DNA from: Erwinia tasmaniensis Et1/99
GTDB lineage: Bacteria > Pseudomonadota > Gammaproteobacteria > Enterobacterales > Enterobacteriaceae
NCBI RefSeq assembly: GCF_000026185.1
Contig: NC_010694.1
Location: 3,348,001-3,412,000 of the forward strand
Length of the DNA: 64,000 nucleotides
Reading direction: 5' to 3'
Shown: piece after piece, positions 25,401 to 32,850 of the stretch
Layout of the letters: every line of letters starts with the position of its first letter
Position numbering within the stretch: position 1 is the stretch's first letter
Translations under genes and position numbers: made by a program
Notes under the pieces: generated by a model
What the model saw: only the letters and a program-made list of their open reading frames with translations
What the model was told of the DNA's origin: nothing
Databases searched by the model: none

Positions 25401-27374
25401 ACGTCGGCAGCTTGATTCCCGGCCGGCACCGTCAAAAAAGGTTTTTGTCTGATTACCTGCCGCATCCATTTCGAGGGTGACCGGGCCTTTGTCCCCGATG
25501 GAATATGACCATGTCGTTTTCCTTTCGTGTAGCATCCCCGGCATCACGCTGTGGGTTAACACCCGACCAACCTTATCGTAAGTGCGGACTGCCGTGACGC
25601 CTTGTGCATCCGTTTCAGACAGAAGATGTCCGAGGCTGGGGTGGCGCAATGTAGTGTGATAGGCCGTCAGGCCATCATGCGAGGTAAAAGACTCTGACTG
25701 ACGCAGCCCCTGCGGCGTGGATCGATAGGTGAAAGACTGCCGGCGGGTGTAGGTTTCGCTGGCCTCCAGACAGGGTGTCAGGGTGATAATCCGCGCCTTT
25801 TCACGACCAAACGTCAGGTCGTCAGTCACATCACGGTAGTAGTCACGGCTGATAAATAGGCGTGCGCTGCCCACGGTTCGCGTTATTGTATCGTCCACAA
25901 CGGCATAGCCTTTGCCGTTGATGACATCCTGCTGCTTCCAGGTATTGACCATTCGTGAGAGGGGTTCATCTCCCTTAATGCGAAGCGGGGTAAGCGTTTT
26001 ACTTTTCAGATAACGGGTAAAACCATGCGGATCGGCCGGGCAGGCCTCACCCTCACCTTCTGCCGGGTAATAGACATACTCGGTGACGCTGCCGTTTGGT
26101 TCATCCTGTCGCAGCGGATTACCCGCTTCATCAAATTGCCAGCGGGTCATAAGCGTACGCGAAGTTGCGCCGCTGCCATCATCCCAGGATGCGGTCTGCT
26201 GCGCGGGCAGAGCATACTGGGCGGGCTGTTCGTCGAAAGTCGCACCCGGAACGGCATGGTATTGCGTGGCGTGAAGGAACGTTTTTCCGTCGCGAAACGT
26301 GCTTTCTGACACCTGAAGATGATAGCTGTTGTAGCTGCGCGTCACCGTGCTCAGCACGGTGCTGCCATCCATCCCCATCACCTTTTCCGTGGAGCCATAC
26401 CGGTAGTCGTTGAGCAATATCATCAGCATTTCGTCAGTATCCGGCTGCCACTGATTCTGCCCTGCCTCTCTGCCAAGATAGTTATGCTCCGTCCAGTCCC
26501 ACAGCGTGACCGTCCGTGGCTGCCCGCCGCCCGGAAATATTTTATGTACGTGTACGCAGGGCAGCGCGTGACGGCCTGCAATATCAGGGAAAGCCATTGC
26601 TCTGTCAGGATAATAGGTCACCTGCTCCCTCAGCCCTGTCGGCGAGGTCACGCTGGTGATCGCCCGATAATCATTTCCAGGACCGATATCATCGTAATGA
26701 AATGTCCATATAAGCGGAACGGTATCGGCGCTGCTGGTTACGCGGGTCAGATACGCATTGGTAAATTTGAATACGGTCTGATAGCCCGATTCGGCATGGT
26801 CTGGAAGCACCTTGAACGCTAGCGTGGCAAGCCTCTCATCGGCATGGGATATGGCGCACAGCACCGTGCCATCATCATCCGTTATCTGCTCCAGCCGGGG
26901 CGGGGAGTGCGATGAGCGCCACACCAGGCTAAGGCTTCGCCCATCAGGCGCCGTGATACGGGTTGGAAGAAACATTACGCCGAATGGGGAGAGGCTTTCG
27001 ATAAGTCCGGATTTGTAAATGACCCGGTAGCTTTCGTTATCGGTATTTTCAAAAATAAAGTTTTTAAGTTTTTTTTGTTTAACGGTCTTTCCGCTGCTGC
27101 TGATGCAGTACTCCTCGCCAGTGGAAAGCACCAGCTTACGGGTCGCGATATTATAGCGTGTCAGGTTGAGGGAAAAACCCTGGCCAAATCCCTCGTTATC
27201 CGATGATAACGGCGAGTATTGCAGCGATAGCGACAGTGCCGGGCCGGCCAGCTTGCCAGAGTGCAGGTTCACCAACGATAAATTAAAATTAAAAAGGCCG
27301 GTGCGCGGATCGACACCTCCCTGTACGGCACTGATAAAGTTACTCGCCTGGGAATAAAAAGAAGGTGATTTCAT
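22410..27374 (-). CDS. RHS/YD-repeat toxin with a C-terminal caspase-like candidate domain
   Basis: A 1654-residue protein without signal peptide. The N-terminus SFYSQASNFISAVQGGVDPR is typical of stand-alone RHS toxins in Pseudomonas and Erwinia. YD repeats (YDALGRLNWQ, YDAIGRLTDINGE, YDALNRMISQN) run to the RHS core end (RTYNPVLMRFNSPDSLSPFG, then DPSGH at about 1356). An Ala/Gly-rich hydrophobic stretch follows (about 1363-1455). The last about 185 residues carry NIVAHGLPG with His1521 and IRMLVCHSADPS with Cys1562, a spacing and strand context like C80/caspase-fold cysteine proteases. The shell would enclose the C-terminal toxin, as in TcC proteins. GGAG lies 7 nt before the start. It is the last gene of the operon with the OrfX/P47-like genes. 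Confidence 0.88.
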   Translation of the reverse strand: MKSPSFYSQASNFISAVQGGVDPRTGLFNFNLSLVNLHSGKLAGPALSLSLQYSPLSSDNEGFGQGFSLNLTRYNIATRKLVLSTGEEYCISSSGKTVKQKKLKNFIFENTDNESYRVIYKSGLIESLSPFGVMFLPTRITAPDGRSLSLVWRSSHSPPRLEQITDDDGTVLCAISHADERLATLAFKVLPDHAESGYQTVFKFTNAYLTRVTSSADTVPLIWTFHYDDIGPGNDYRAITSVTSPTGLREQVTYYPDRAMAFPDIAGRHALPCVHVHKIFPGGGQPRTVTLWDWTEHNYLGREAGQNQWQPDTDEMLMILLNDYRYGSTEKVMGMDGSTVLSTVTRSYNSYHLQVSESTFRDGKTFLHATQYHAVPGATFDEQPAQYALPAQQTASWDDGSGATSRTLMTRWQFDEAGNPLRQDEPNGSVTEYVYYPAEGEGEACPADPHGFTRYLKSKTLTPLRIKGDEPLSRMVNTWKQQDVINGKGYAVVDDTITRTVGSARLFISRDYYRDVTDDLTFGREKARIITLTPCLEASETYTRRQSFTYRSTPQGLRQSESFTSHDGLTAYHTTLRHPSLGHLLSETDAQGVTAVRTYDKVGRVLTHSVMPGMLHERKTTWSYSIGDKGPVTLEMDAAGNQTKTFFDGAGRESSCRRLDRDASQKWFEISSRTWGPLGEMVAGSCNDWLTDSSVPQRLGTFVSYDGWGWIGEQGFTDGTKLVQANDPMLLTQTLSLHGSADGEDLNSGSFTTVLEERSRLPLSEVRKNAVGQAQSERSHEWDGLGRLRLDTDELNHKTALSYDAFGRVLTHILPDSTTVTRTYAAHLTGNQVTTLSVTGKDSDGNPRTWLLGTQEFDGFARVTQRSSGGRATLYAYEAAAPHPSSVTLPSGKIVKCTHVPELGNVLSSMTVDGVAQVFGYDPATGHPITAEEGDTRIEYSLNPSGSLKAERFTQWSLSREAGYTRTLAGKMVAYRDIAGKKTTCVRDATGRLITMKDVDLTVDLEYDALGRLNWQLVTNIATQATLITRLTFNDFGWETARIISDSSGGELKVTQSWLANGLMASRTTLRDKGVLREERFAYDARNRLVSYTVSGTSLPQDAYGHQITAQAYRYDALNNLTMITTPLIYGSIDVATYYYGNIADPTQLTAIIHSSIGYPRVIQLEYDAGGRLIRDEAGRVLSYDAIGRLTDINGESSYGYDALNRMISQNIRGKDGRQLYYRGAELVNEALVEQGEVSRLIKNGHSCLGIRDGSSVTLMAGDRHGSPVWSHDGGQKEGKQHFWSPYGTGEATDLLPGFNGERVDPVSGCYHLGNGCRTYNPVLMRFNSPDSLSPFGGGGMNAYAYCAGDPLNNTDPSGHMSWQGIMGIVTGALGLAFSAFTAGASIAAAGSVMAALGAASTTSLVAGGLGLLADATAIASGASQDNHPRASAVLGWVSMATGIAGVVAGLTHMATALRENKTNLHLSRFEEMGIRSPKVIGIHDFGGYNSDPYTPSVPVHATYTAIEWDSGLPRLNIVAHGLPGRILVDRNIWLDADALYHLLYEHGVIDYHYYEIRMLVCHSADPSSEGISVAQRLAQLTNKPVEGFHGIMTMHETLNITGVPISSVRMVNDAYMRGGEFAATEFMHRNRDFITIGPHPFAIMPNIPKTFFP

Positions 27375-27438
27375 AATTTAGCTCCGTTAGCGAATAGGAT
27401 CGACATCCATCGGATGCGGTAAGTCATAACGGTAAGCA

Positions 27439-28545
27439 CTATTTTTTATCAATTTCAATCTCATGACTGTCGGGGTTATAGCGAATAGCGAAACTTGCGT
27501 AATTACCGTACAGGTCGTAAAGATCAAACCAGGGGTTGAGGTTATATTGGTGCAGTTCAGTATCGTTAACGTGCAGCGCCATATCTTTAGGTAATATCCA
27601 CTCAGCGGAAGCAGAAAAAGACAAATGAGTCCAGCAAAGTGTATTAGGACGATCGTTATATTTATAATCGAGGAAAAGATCGTAAACTGCGGTAGACTGT
27701 TGCGCAGACAACGTTTCAGGCCAGCTGGCCCTGCCATAAAAACCGTTGTTACCTTCCCCCTCCGGGAGATCCGATGAATTAGCAATCAGCATATGCTGAT
27801 CGTTATTGAAAACCCAGTATTGGGCAATCTTTGCAGGGTAATTCATATCTTTCTGACCATCTGCACCGTAGTTATAGACGGCGTAGTGACATATTTTATT
27901 CTTTATGGAGAAATAGAGATTGTCATAATGCGCATCAAAACTTTTTGACCAGGTGGCGTTGTCGCCGCTGTAATGCATAACGGCCTGGGTTTTACCCTGA
28001 TTAGTCACTCTGTCCTGTATTATATCCCCTTTTGAATAGCTAACGGGCTGAAAGGCACGTACCGCAACGGAGCTTCTCTCAACCACATTGGAATTATCTG
28101 CAGTGCTAAAATGTTTTCCTCCATCGGTGTCAATACTGGCGGCAATGCGCATGGTGCTTATCTCGTCCGTGTAAACATACAGTGTAATCAGAGTATCGCC
28201 GGGCTGCCTGTGACAGGGTTCAGCGGAATACTCTCTGGCAATCACTTCCAGACTGTAATCATTCTCGGTCGCGCTAAAACACCATCCGGAAGTTCCCTGC
28301 CGGGTGAGTGGGGTATCAGACTCGGCATGGCGGAGGTTCAACAGGTGGATCCATATATTCTTCGAGAACTGCAGTACTGACTCAGTATGATCCGCATTTT
28401 CTTTTGAAGCCTTAACAATAATCTCTAAAGGCAACTGGTTACGACCGTTGGCATAAATAGCAGGAGCAATATTACCGGATACGGCCCGTATAGTCAGATC
28501 AACGCTGGTGATATCTTCCGGTGAATCATATAATATGCTGTTCAT
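27439..28545 (-). CDS. Unrecognised beta-rich protein of the toxin operon
   Basis: A 368-residue protein without signal peptide or membrane segment. I do not recognise the family. It looks strand-rich, with many aromatic and Asn/Asp residues (KNIWIHLLNLRH, YYSLEVIAREYS-like patterns, AEWILPKDMALHV, NPWFDLYDLYGNYASFAIRY). The ATG at 28545 is chosen because AAGGAA lies 7 nt upstream; the in-frame start at 28569 has no such site. It is 64 nt upstream of the RHS gene and about 110 nt downstream of the OrfX1-like gene, so it probably belongs to the same toxin complex, perhaps as a lectin-like or delivery component. That role is a guess from context only. Confidence 0.7.
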   Translation of the reverse strand: MNSILYDSPEDITSVDLTIRAVSGNIAPAIYANGRNQLPLEIIVKASKENADHTESVLQFSKNIWIHLLNLRHAESDTPLTRQGTSGWCFSATENDYSLEVIAREYSAEPCHRQPGDTLITLYVYTDEISTMRIAASIDTDGGKHFSTADNSNVVERSSVAVRAFQPVSYSKGDIIQDRVTNQGKTQAVMHYSGDNATWSKSFDAHYDNLYFSIKNKICHYAVYNYGADGQKDMNYPAKIAQYWVFNNDQHMLIANSSDLPEGEGNNGFYGRASWPETLSAQQSTAVYDLFLDYKYNDRPNTLCWTHLSFSASAEWILPKDMALHVNDTELHQYNLNPWFDLYDLYGNYASFAIRYNPDSHEIEIDKK

Positions 28546-28653
28546 CTGACGTTCCTTTTTATTAAGCACCGGGCATAAATCGGGTGTTGAAATTTAGTGC
28601 AGAATGGATAAATCGTCAGGCGTTAATGTTGCCCGAAGGAAGAACATGTTAAA

Positions 28654-29148
28654 TTATAACGTGTCTCTGGAAAGAAAAAAGCAGGACGAATTACCTGACA
28701 GATAACAGGTGGAAGCAATAATCTCACTATCTATTTTAAATTTCACGCTGACGCTGGAGTTTCCCTTAAACTCTCGAACGGCTAACGTGATAACATTTGA
28801 ATTAAACATGTAATCGACTTTACTGACGGTAAAATGATCGCTATTTTGGTTATTCTCCAGCAACCCCAACGTATACTCCTCATCGCCTATATAATTTGAA
28901 ATAATAAGATATTTTTTTAACACGGCTTCTTCTATTTCCTTTCGACTCACTTCGACTTCCGTACCATTTTGGTCGACCGCCCTGAAAATAATATAAAATT
29001 TCTTAATTTTTTCGGCACTCCCTCTCCCACCGAATTCATCGATAACACTTAGCTGACGCACATATTTTACCGTTTCAATAAAGCTCATATCATCTCCCGG
29101 ATAGTCCATCATTAATTGCGCATAAAGAAGTTCCTTGCCAGACCACAC
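28654..29148 (-). CDS. Small OrfX1-like candidate protein of the toxin operon
   Basis: Up to 164 residues, without signal peptide, strand-rich. Size and position beside P47/OrfX-type genes suit OrfX1 of botulinum neurotoxin clusters, which is about 140-150 residues, but I cannot confirm similarity from memory. The start is uncertain: GTG at 29148 lies inside the upstream gene with only ACGGA close by, while ATG codons at 29112 and 29109 overlap the upstream stop as TAATGATG, a coupled start that would give about 151 residues. Visible motifs include LMMDYPGDDMSFIETVKYVR and LSVIDEFGGRGS. Confidence 0.55.
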   Translation of the reverse strand: MWSGKELLYAQLMMDYPGDDMSFIETVKYVRQLSVIDEFGGRGSAEKIKKFYIIFRAVDQNGTEVEVSRKEIEEAVLKKYLIISNYIGDEEYTLGLLENNQNSDHFTVSKVDYMFNSNVITLAVREFKGNSSVSVKFKIDSEIIASTCYLSGNSSCFFLSRDTL

Positions 29149-30317
29149 TCCGTATAATTTGAGGCCGTATTAAACTTTATCGGACAAATATCAAGACTTA
29201 TCCCACCGTTACCGAACTTAGAGAGAAGGTGTTCCATCTGGCTACGGATCCCCTGGATCAGGGCGTCGACTACCCAACCACCAAAAATCCAGAAAATCTG
29301 GGCTAACGTATCATGACCCTGACAGCTAAAGACCGGCCGCGTAACGCTAACAAAATCCACTCTGTATCTGCCGGCAACGAAAGACAGCTGGGGAATATAG
29401 GCGGCAGACAGGTTGAAACTGACGTAACTGCTGTTAAATACGACATCACAGCGGCCCCGGAGGTTATAAATATGGATCCTGCGATCGACCACCTCCAGTG
29501 CGAAATGATTAAAGTAAGGCGTGTAGCCATTTATTTTATTTAATGAGATATCACCGTTGTTTCTAATCACATCATGATTTGCAAGAAAAAACTGACCGGC
29601 GGCTGCCCCCTTAAACACCTCAGGTAATACCGGAAGCACAACATTTTTCATAAATACCTGCCGGGATATCATAAATCCGATACTCCCCCGTTCACCGATC
29701 AGCGATGAGTCATAGACCCTCTGAAGTTCATTCGATGGAGGAGGATAAGCATTGCTGTCTAATAGTCCTAAAATGGCCAGACAGCCCAGCTTACCGTTTA
29801 ATTTTTCATTGTAGGCATATTGAAAAAGCTGCATCTTCATCCACGCAACGTCGCTTTTTTCCGGAATGACCAGGATATTCGCAAAGATAGCGGCTATTTC
29901 TTCATGCCGGGCGGCGAGCATCTTCACCATCAATCGGCAAAACAGCACGGGAATAATGGCCTCTGCGCCGGAGAAAAGGTTATTCATGTCGCTATCCTGC
30001 ACAACAATACGACCTTCTCCGCCGATCAACGCCAACTCGATCTGGAGTTTAGGGCAAAGGCCATCAACAGCAACATCGATGTTTTTGCCAAGTATGGAGC
30101 CCTTCATCTTGCCCGCGATCAGTGGCACAATGAGATTAAGCCGCTGTGCATCACCTCCGGCCACTATTTCCCAACCGGAAAATTCGCCAGAAATATGATT
30201 ACCCGCCCCATCAGACCAGCTAAAATGGCTAAGCGCATTGCATACCGCCGACGGAAGTTTTTTATTTATCTCCCGGCATGACATTGCGCAGACCACATCC
30301 CAGTGATACATATCCAT
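29112..30317 (-). CDS. P47-like (OrfX/TULIP family) protein
   Basis: A 401-residue protein, close to P47 of Clostridium botulinum (about 415). The N-terminus MDMYHWDVVCAMSCREINKK matches the family opening: aromatic-W-D-(I/V)-V, followed by a Cys/Ser-containing helix ending in (I/V)NK. The body alternates amphipathic strands, and the C-terminal part has a helix region (FWIFGGWVVDALIQGIRSQM). OrfX/P47 proteins have the TULIP lipid-binding fold and accompany neurotoxins; homologues occur in non-clostridial toxin loci. AAGGAT lies 8 nt upstream. It is 10 nt after the larger family member and overlaps the OrfX1-like start. No signal peptide is seen, as in the clostridial proteins. Confidence 0.7.
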   Translation of the reverse strand: MDMYHWDVVCAMSCREINKKLPSAVCNALSHFSWSDGAGNHISGEFSGWEIVAGGDAQRLNLIVPLIAGKMKGSILGKNIDVAVDGLCPKLQIELALIGGEGRIVVQDSDMNNLFSGAEAIIPVLFCRLMVKMLAARHEEIAAIFANILVIPEKSDVAWMKMQLFQYAYNEKLNGKLGCLAILGLLDSNAYPPPSNELQRVYDSSLIGERGSIGFMISRQVFMKNVVLPVLPEVFKGAAAGQFFLANHDVIRNNGDISLNKINGYTPYFNHFALEVVDRRIHIYNLRGRCDVVFNSSYVSFNLSAAYIPQLSFVAGRYRVDFVSVTRPVFSCQGHDTLAQIFWIFGGWVVDALIQGIRSQMEHLLSKFGNGGISLDICPIKFNTASNYTECGLARNFFMRN

Positions 30318-30327
30318 GCCGCGATCC

Positions 30328-32004
30328 TTATTTTAATTCAAGTCCTATAACAAAGCTGTCGGCAAGGGATGCCGATTTCAGCGTCATATTTTCCATATGA
30401 GGCCATACGCTGGTGCCGGTTATAATTGAGGCAAAGTGATAAAACGAAGGAACGTCGTCATAATTTGATTTATAAATGGCTTCAGATATTGCGATAGCGC
30501 CAGCCGCCGTGCCGGCAATCGCCGCTGTAATCGCCGAGGCCATTTTCACAATATTAAAAATTGTCGGATTTGATACCGCACCGTTAGCGATACTGCGTGC
30601 TACCGCCATCGCCTCTGCGGTCACGATCTCGGCCTCAGCAGCATTAACGGAGAACATCACCGCACTTTCCCTCTCTGCTGCAATAAGCGTGGTCGCCGCC
30701 CTGGCAGTGATCGCACCATAGGTAACCGTCCCCAATGAAATAACGGCCGCTATCGATGCAATCACGCCCATTGTGATTTCCATCACCTGCATCCACCTGT
30801 CAAATTTAACAGAACAGGATACCTGCGCATCCCCCAAACCCTTCTCATCGGGTACAAATACAGGTTCCCCCCTGGCGTTTTTCCCCACCTTATACCTGAA
30901 GTTCTGCTCCAGTCCCATGTAGACAGTGACGCCTTCCTGCGGCCGGTAATGAGCACCCTGAAGAGTGATATGAATGTAATCTGACTGCAACGTCAAAATA
31001 AATCCGTGTTTGGGAAGGACAGGTGAGACCGTTTTACCCTCGCCAGCATCGAAGTCCTGCCATATCATTTCGCGGGCGTTGGTCAGTGATAATCCGCTAT
31101 CGCTAATGCGGAAATCGCTTTCTTGAGAATTTTTTATCAGGCCGACTGCGGCTTTCGATAAAATGTGTTTCACAAACATCTCTTTGCTGATCACCAACGC
31201 CAGGTTGGCACCAAACTTTTTTACCAATCTAAGCGCTGAAATATCAACAGACTGCTGTAGCTTTCCGGTATCCGTTCTTCCATCGATAAGCGTCAAAATG
31301 CCAAATCCCGTCGTCTGGTTATCGAGTGAACTGTTGGCGGCATAGCTATATGCGGAAGGATAAAGCCACTGAAAATCACCGTTTTTAGCGCGCAATCCAA
31401 TCAGGATAACCGCAAAAATTCGATCAAAGGTGCTCAGGTTTTTTTTAAACCAGCCGCTGAACAATGCGGGCAAAATCAGATCAAGATTATCATTGCCAAT
31501 CTCCGAGCCGGTGAACTCGCAGCCGGAAACGATGACCTTGTTATCGGGATCTGCGACTAATTGATAACAGCATGTATTTTCCTCAACAATATCATTACCT
31601 GACGTCCAGTCGTTGGGTTCTGCGTGTTCTCCTTTGAGCGTCAGCTCAATTTCAACATACGAATTATTTTCTCCGCTGTTAATATCCAGAAATCGCCCCT
31701 CATAATTCACCGCACCTTCTGATATTTCACATCTTACATTCATTTTCCCGCCACTGGCATTTTTGGTCAGCCGCCACTCCCCCCACCTGCCATTTATATT
31801 TATGATTACTCCCAGGATCGTATCGCTTACAGAAAACTCTTTAGGATAATTTTTTTCATTACTGGTAATTTTATTTATGGTATCAAGATCAGTGATACTG
31901 ACCACGTCCCACCCACCGGCAGATATATCATCCACGGATACCTCCTCACTATAAATAGTGTGTTTTAGACCTGAGTGTAAATACTTATCGCCGTTAAACT
32001 CCAT
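30328..32004 (-). CDS. OrfX2/P47-like (TULIP family) protein, first gene of the toxin operon
   Basis: A 558-residue protein. After a 30-residue extension the family opening GGWDVVSITDLDTINKIT (31-48) appears, as in OrfX2 and P47. The middle has repeated strand patterns (WGEWRLTKNASGGKMNVRCE, DFRISDSGLSLTNAREMIWQ). Residues about 415-510 are a long Ala-rich hydrophobic helical stretch (ITMGVIASIAAVISLGTVTY, then AAIAGTAAGAIAISEA) that could insert into membranes. No signal peptide. Length lies between P47 (about 415) and OrfX2 (about 750). It is the promoter-proximal gene; only weak ribosome binding sequence (AAAGA) is seen. Family is inferred from the opening motif and from the paralogue next to it. 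Confidence 0.66.
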   Translation of the reverse strand: MEFNGDKYLHSGLKHTIYSEEVSVDDISAGGWDVVSITDLDTINKITSNEKNYPKEFSVSDTILGVIININGRWGEWRLTKNASGGKMNVRCEISEGAVNYEGRFLDINSGENNSYVEIELTLKGEHAEPNDWTSGNDIVEENTCCYQLVADPDNKVIVSGCEFTGSEIGNDNLDLILPALFSGWFKKNLSTFDRIFAVILIGLRAKNGDFQWLYPSAYSYAANSSLDNQTTGFGILTLIDGRTDTGKLQQSVDISALRLVKKFGANLALVISKEMFVKHILSKAAVGLIKNSQESDFRISDSGLSLTNAREMIWQDFDAGEGKTVSPVLPKHGFILTLQSDYIHITLQGAHYRPQEGVTVYMGLEQNFRYKVGKNARGEPVFVPDEKGLGDAQVSCSVKFDRWMQVMEITMGVIASIAAVISLGTVTYGAITARAATTLIAAERESAVMFSVNAAEAEIVTAEAMAVARSIANGAVSNPTIFNIVKMASAITAAIAGTAAGAIAISEAIYKSNYDDVPSFYHFASIITGTSVWPHMENMTLKSASLADSFVIGLELK

Positions 32005-32274
32005 TCTTTAACGTCTCGTCTTGGGAGTCAATCCCGGTCATTTTTTTTCGTTTTTTTAGTGAGCAATAAGTTAAAAAGCGAAAAACCCTCCGGGAAAATA
32101 ATATATTACCTTCACCCCTCAATTAGATGATTATTATTATCAACCAATACCTTATTGACACCGAATAAATCTGTTGAATAAGTTGATATAATCGGTGGCA
32201 TGCCTTTTATTTCTACTCAATAAGATAAGGGCCATTTTTTTTTACCTGGTATGATTAAGTCGTAAAAGTAGCGC

Positions 32275-32298
32275 TTTGCAGAAAATATTTTCTGCAAA
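32275..32298. promoter_or_regulatory. Perfect 24-bp palindrome upstream of the OrfX/P47-RHS operon
   Basis: The sequence from TTTGCAGAAAAT to ATTTTCTGCAAA reads identically on both strands with no spacer. It lies about 270 bp upstream of the first toxin gene. A perfect palindrome of this length suits a dimeric repressor or activator site for the toxin operon, or a hairpin in a leader. The cognate protein is not known. Confidence 0.5.
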
Positions 32299-32602
32299 AA
32301 TCTGGCGTGCCGCCTCTGGATTTTAGGGTGAAAATTGTACTGTTTGTGGTCACGCTCTTCATGGCGAGATAACCTTGCTTTCCACAGGTGTATTGACCCT
32401 ATCTGACGAAACGGATCTCACATTAACAGACGACGTGTGCACCTGACATCTGTGAAAAACCTGCGAACAGGCCCGGTAATGCTGGGTGAACGCCATATTA
32501 CCCCCCCCCGATATCATCTCTCCGTCATGCAGAGGCGATAGCCTCGTTCCTCTGGCTCAATTCAGTAGCAATGCTTATGACAATTTGTCACAAAAAAATT
32601 CA

Positions 32603-32621
32603 TTGAATGATAATCAAATTC
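32603..32621. promoter_or_regulatory. Fur-box-like site upstream of dfoJAC
   Basis: TTGAATGATAATCAAATTC matches 13 of 19 positions of the Fur consensus GATAATGATAATCATTATC, including the central run AATGATAATCA. It lies upstream of dfoJ, so the siderophore genes are probably repressed under iron sufficiency, as expected for desferrioxamine loci. Confidence 0.65.
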
Positions 32622-32850
32622 ATTTAGAATCTCATTTACATTAAGTTCTGTAAAAACGATGTTATAGAACCACAGTTAATGTCGGTATTTTTGGGATTTT
32701 GGCAGATAAAAGCGCATTCCTGCATCACCCCGAAGATTTTGTAAAAGCAGAATATTAGCAATATTAAACTGACGTCACGCCGTCTGCGCACGATGCTGTC
32801 GCTATCACCTGACAGCAGGGCTCATTGCGCCTTCAATAAAGGAACAGGTT

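Larger units (their letters stand above)
32005..32850. other. AT-rich divergent intergenic region between the toxin operon and dfoJ
   Basis: About 845 bp between two divergent operons. It holds a perfect 24-bp palindrome (32275-32298) and a Fur-box-like site (32603-32621), plus a run of ten C at about 32501-32510. AAGGAAC lies just before the dfoJ ATG. The long distance from Fur box to dfoJ (about 230 nt) suggests a long 5' leader or a second promoter. No small gene could be supported. Confidence 0.55.

Noticed and set aside
32501..32520. Run of ten C near 32.5 kb as a slippery phase-variation tract
   Set aside because: It lies in intergenic DNA without a clear link to a promoter spacer or a gene; a sequencing artefact is equally likely.
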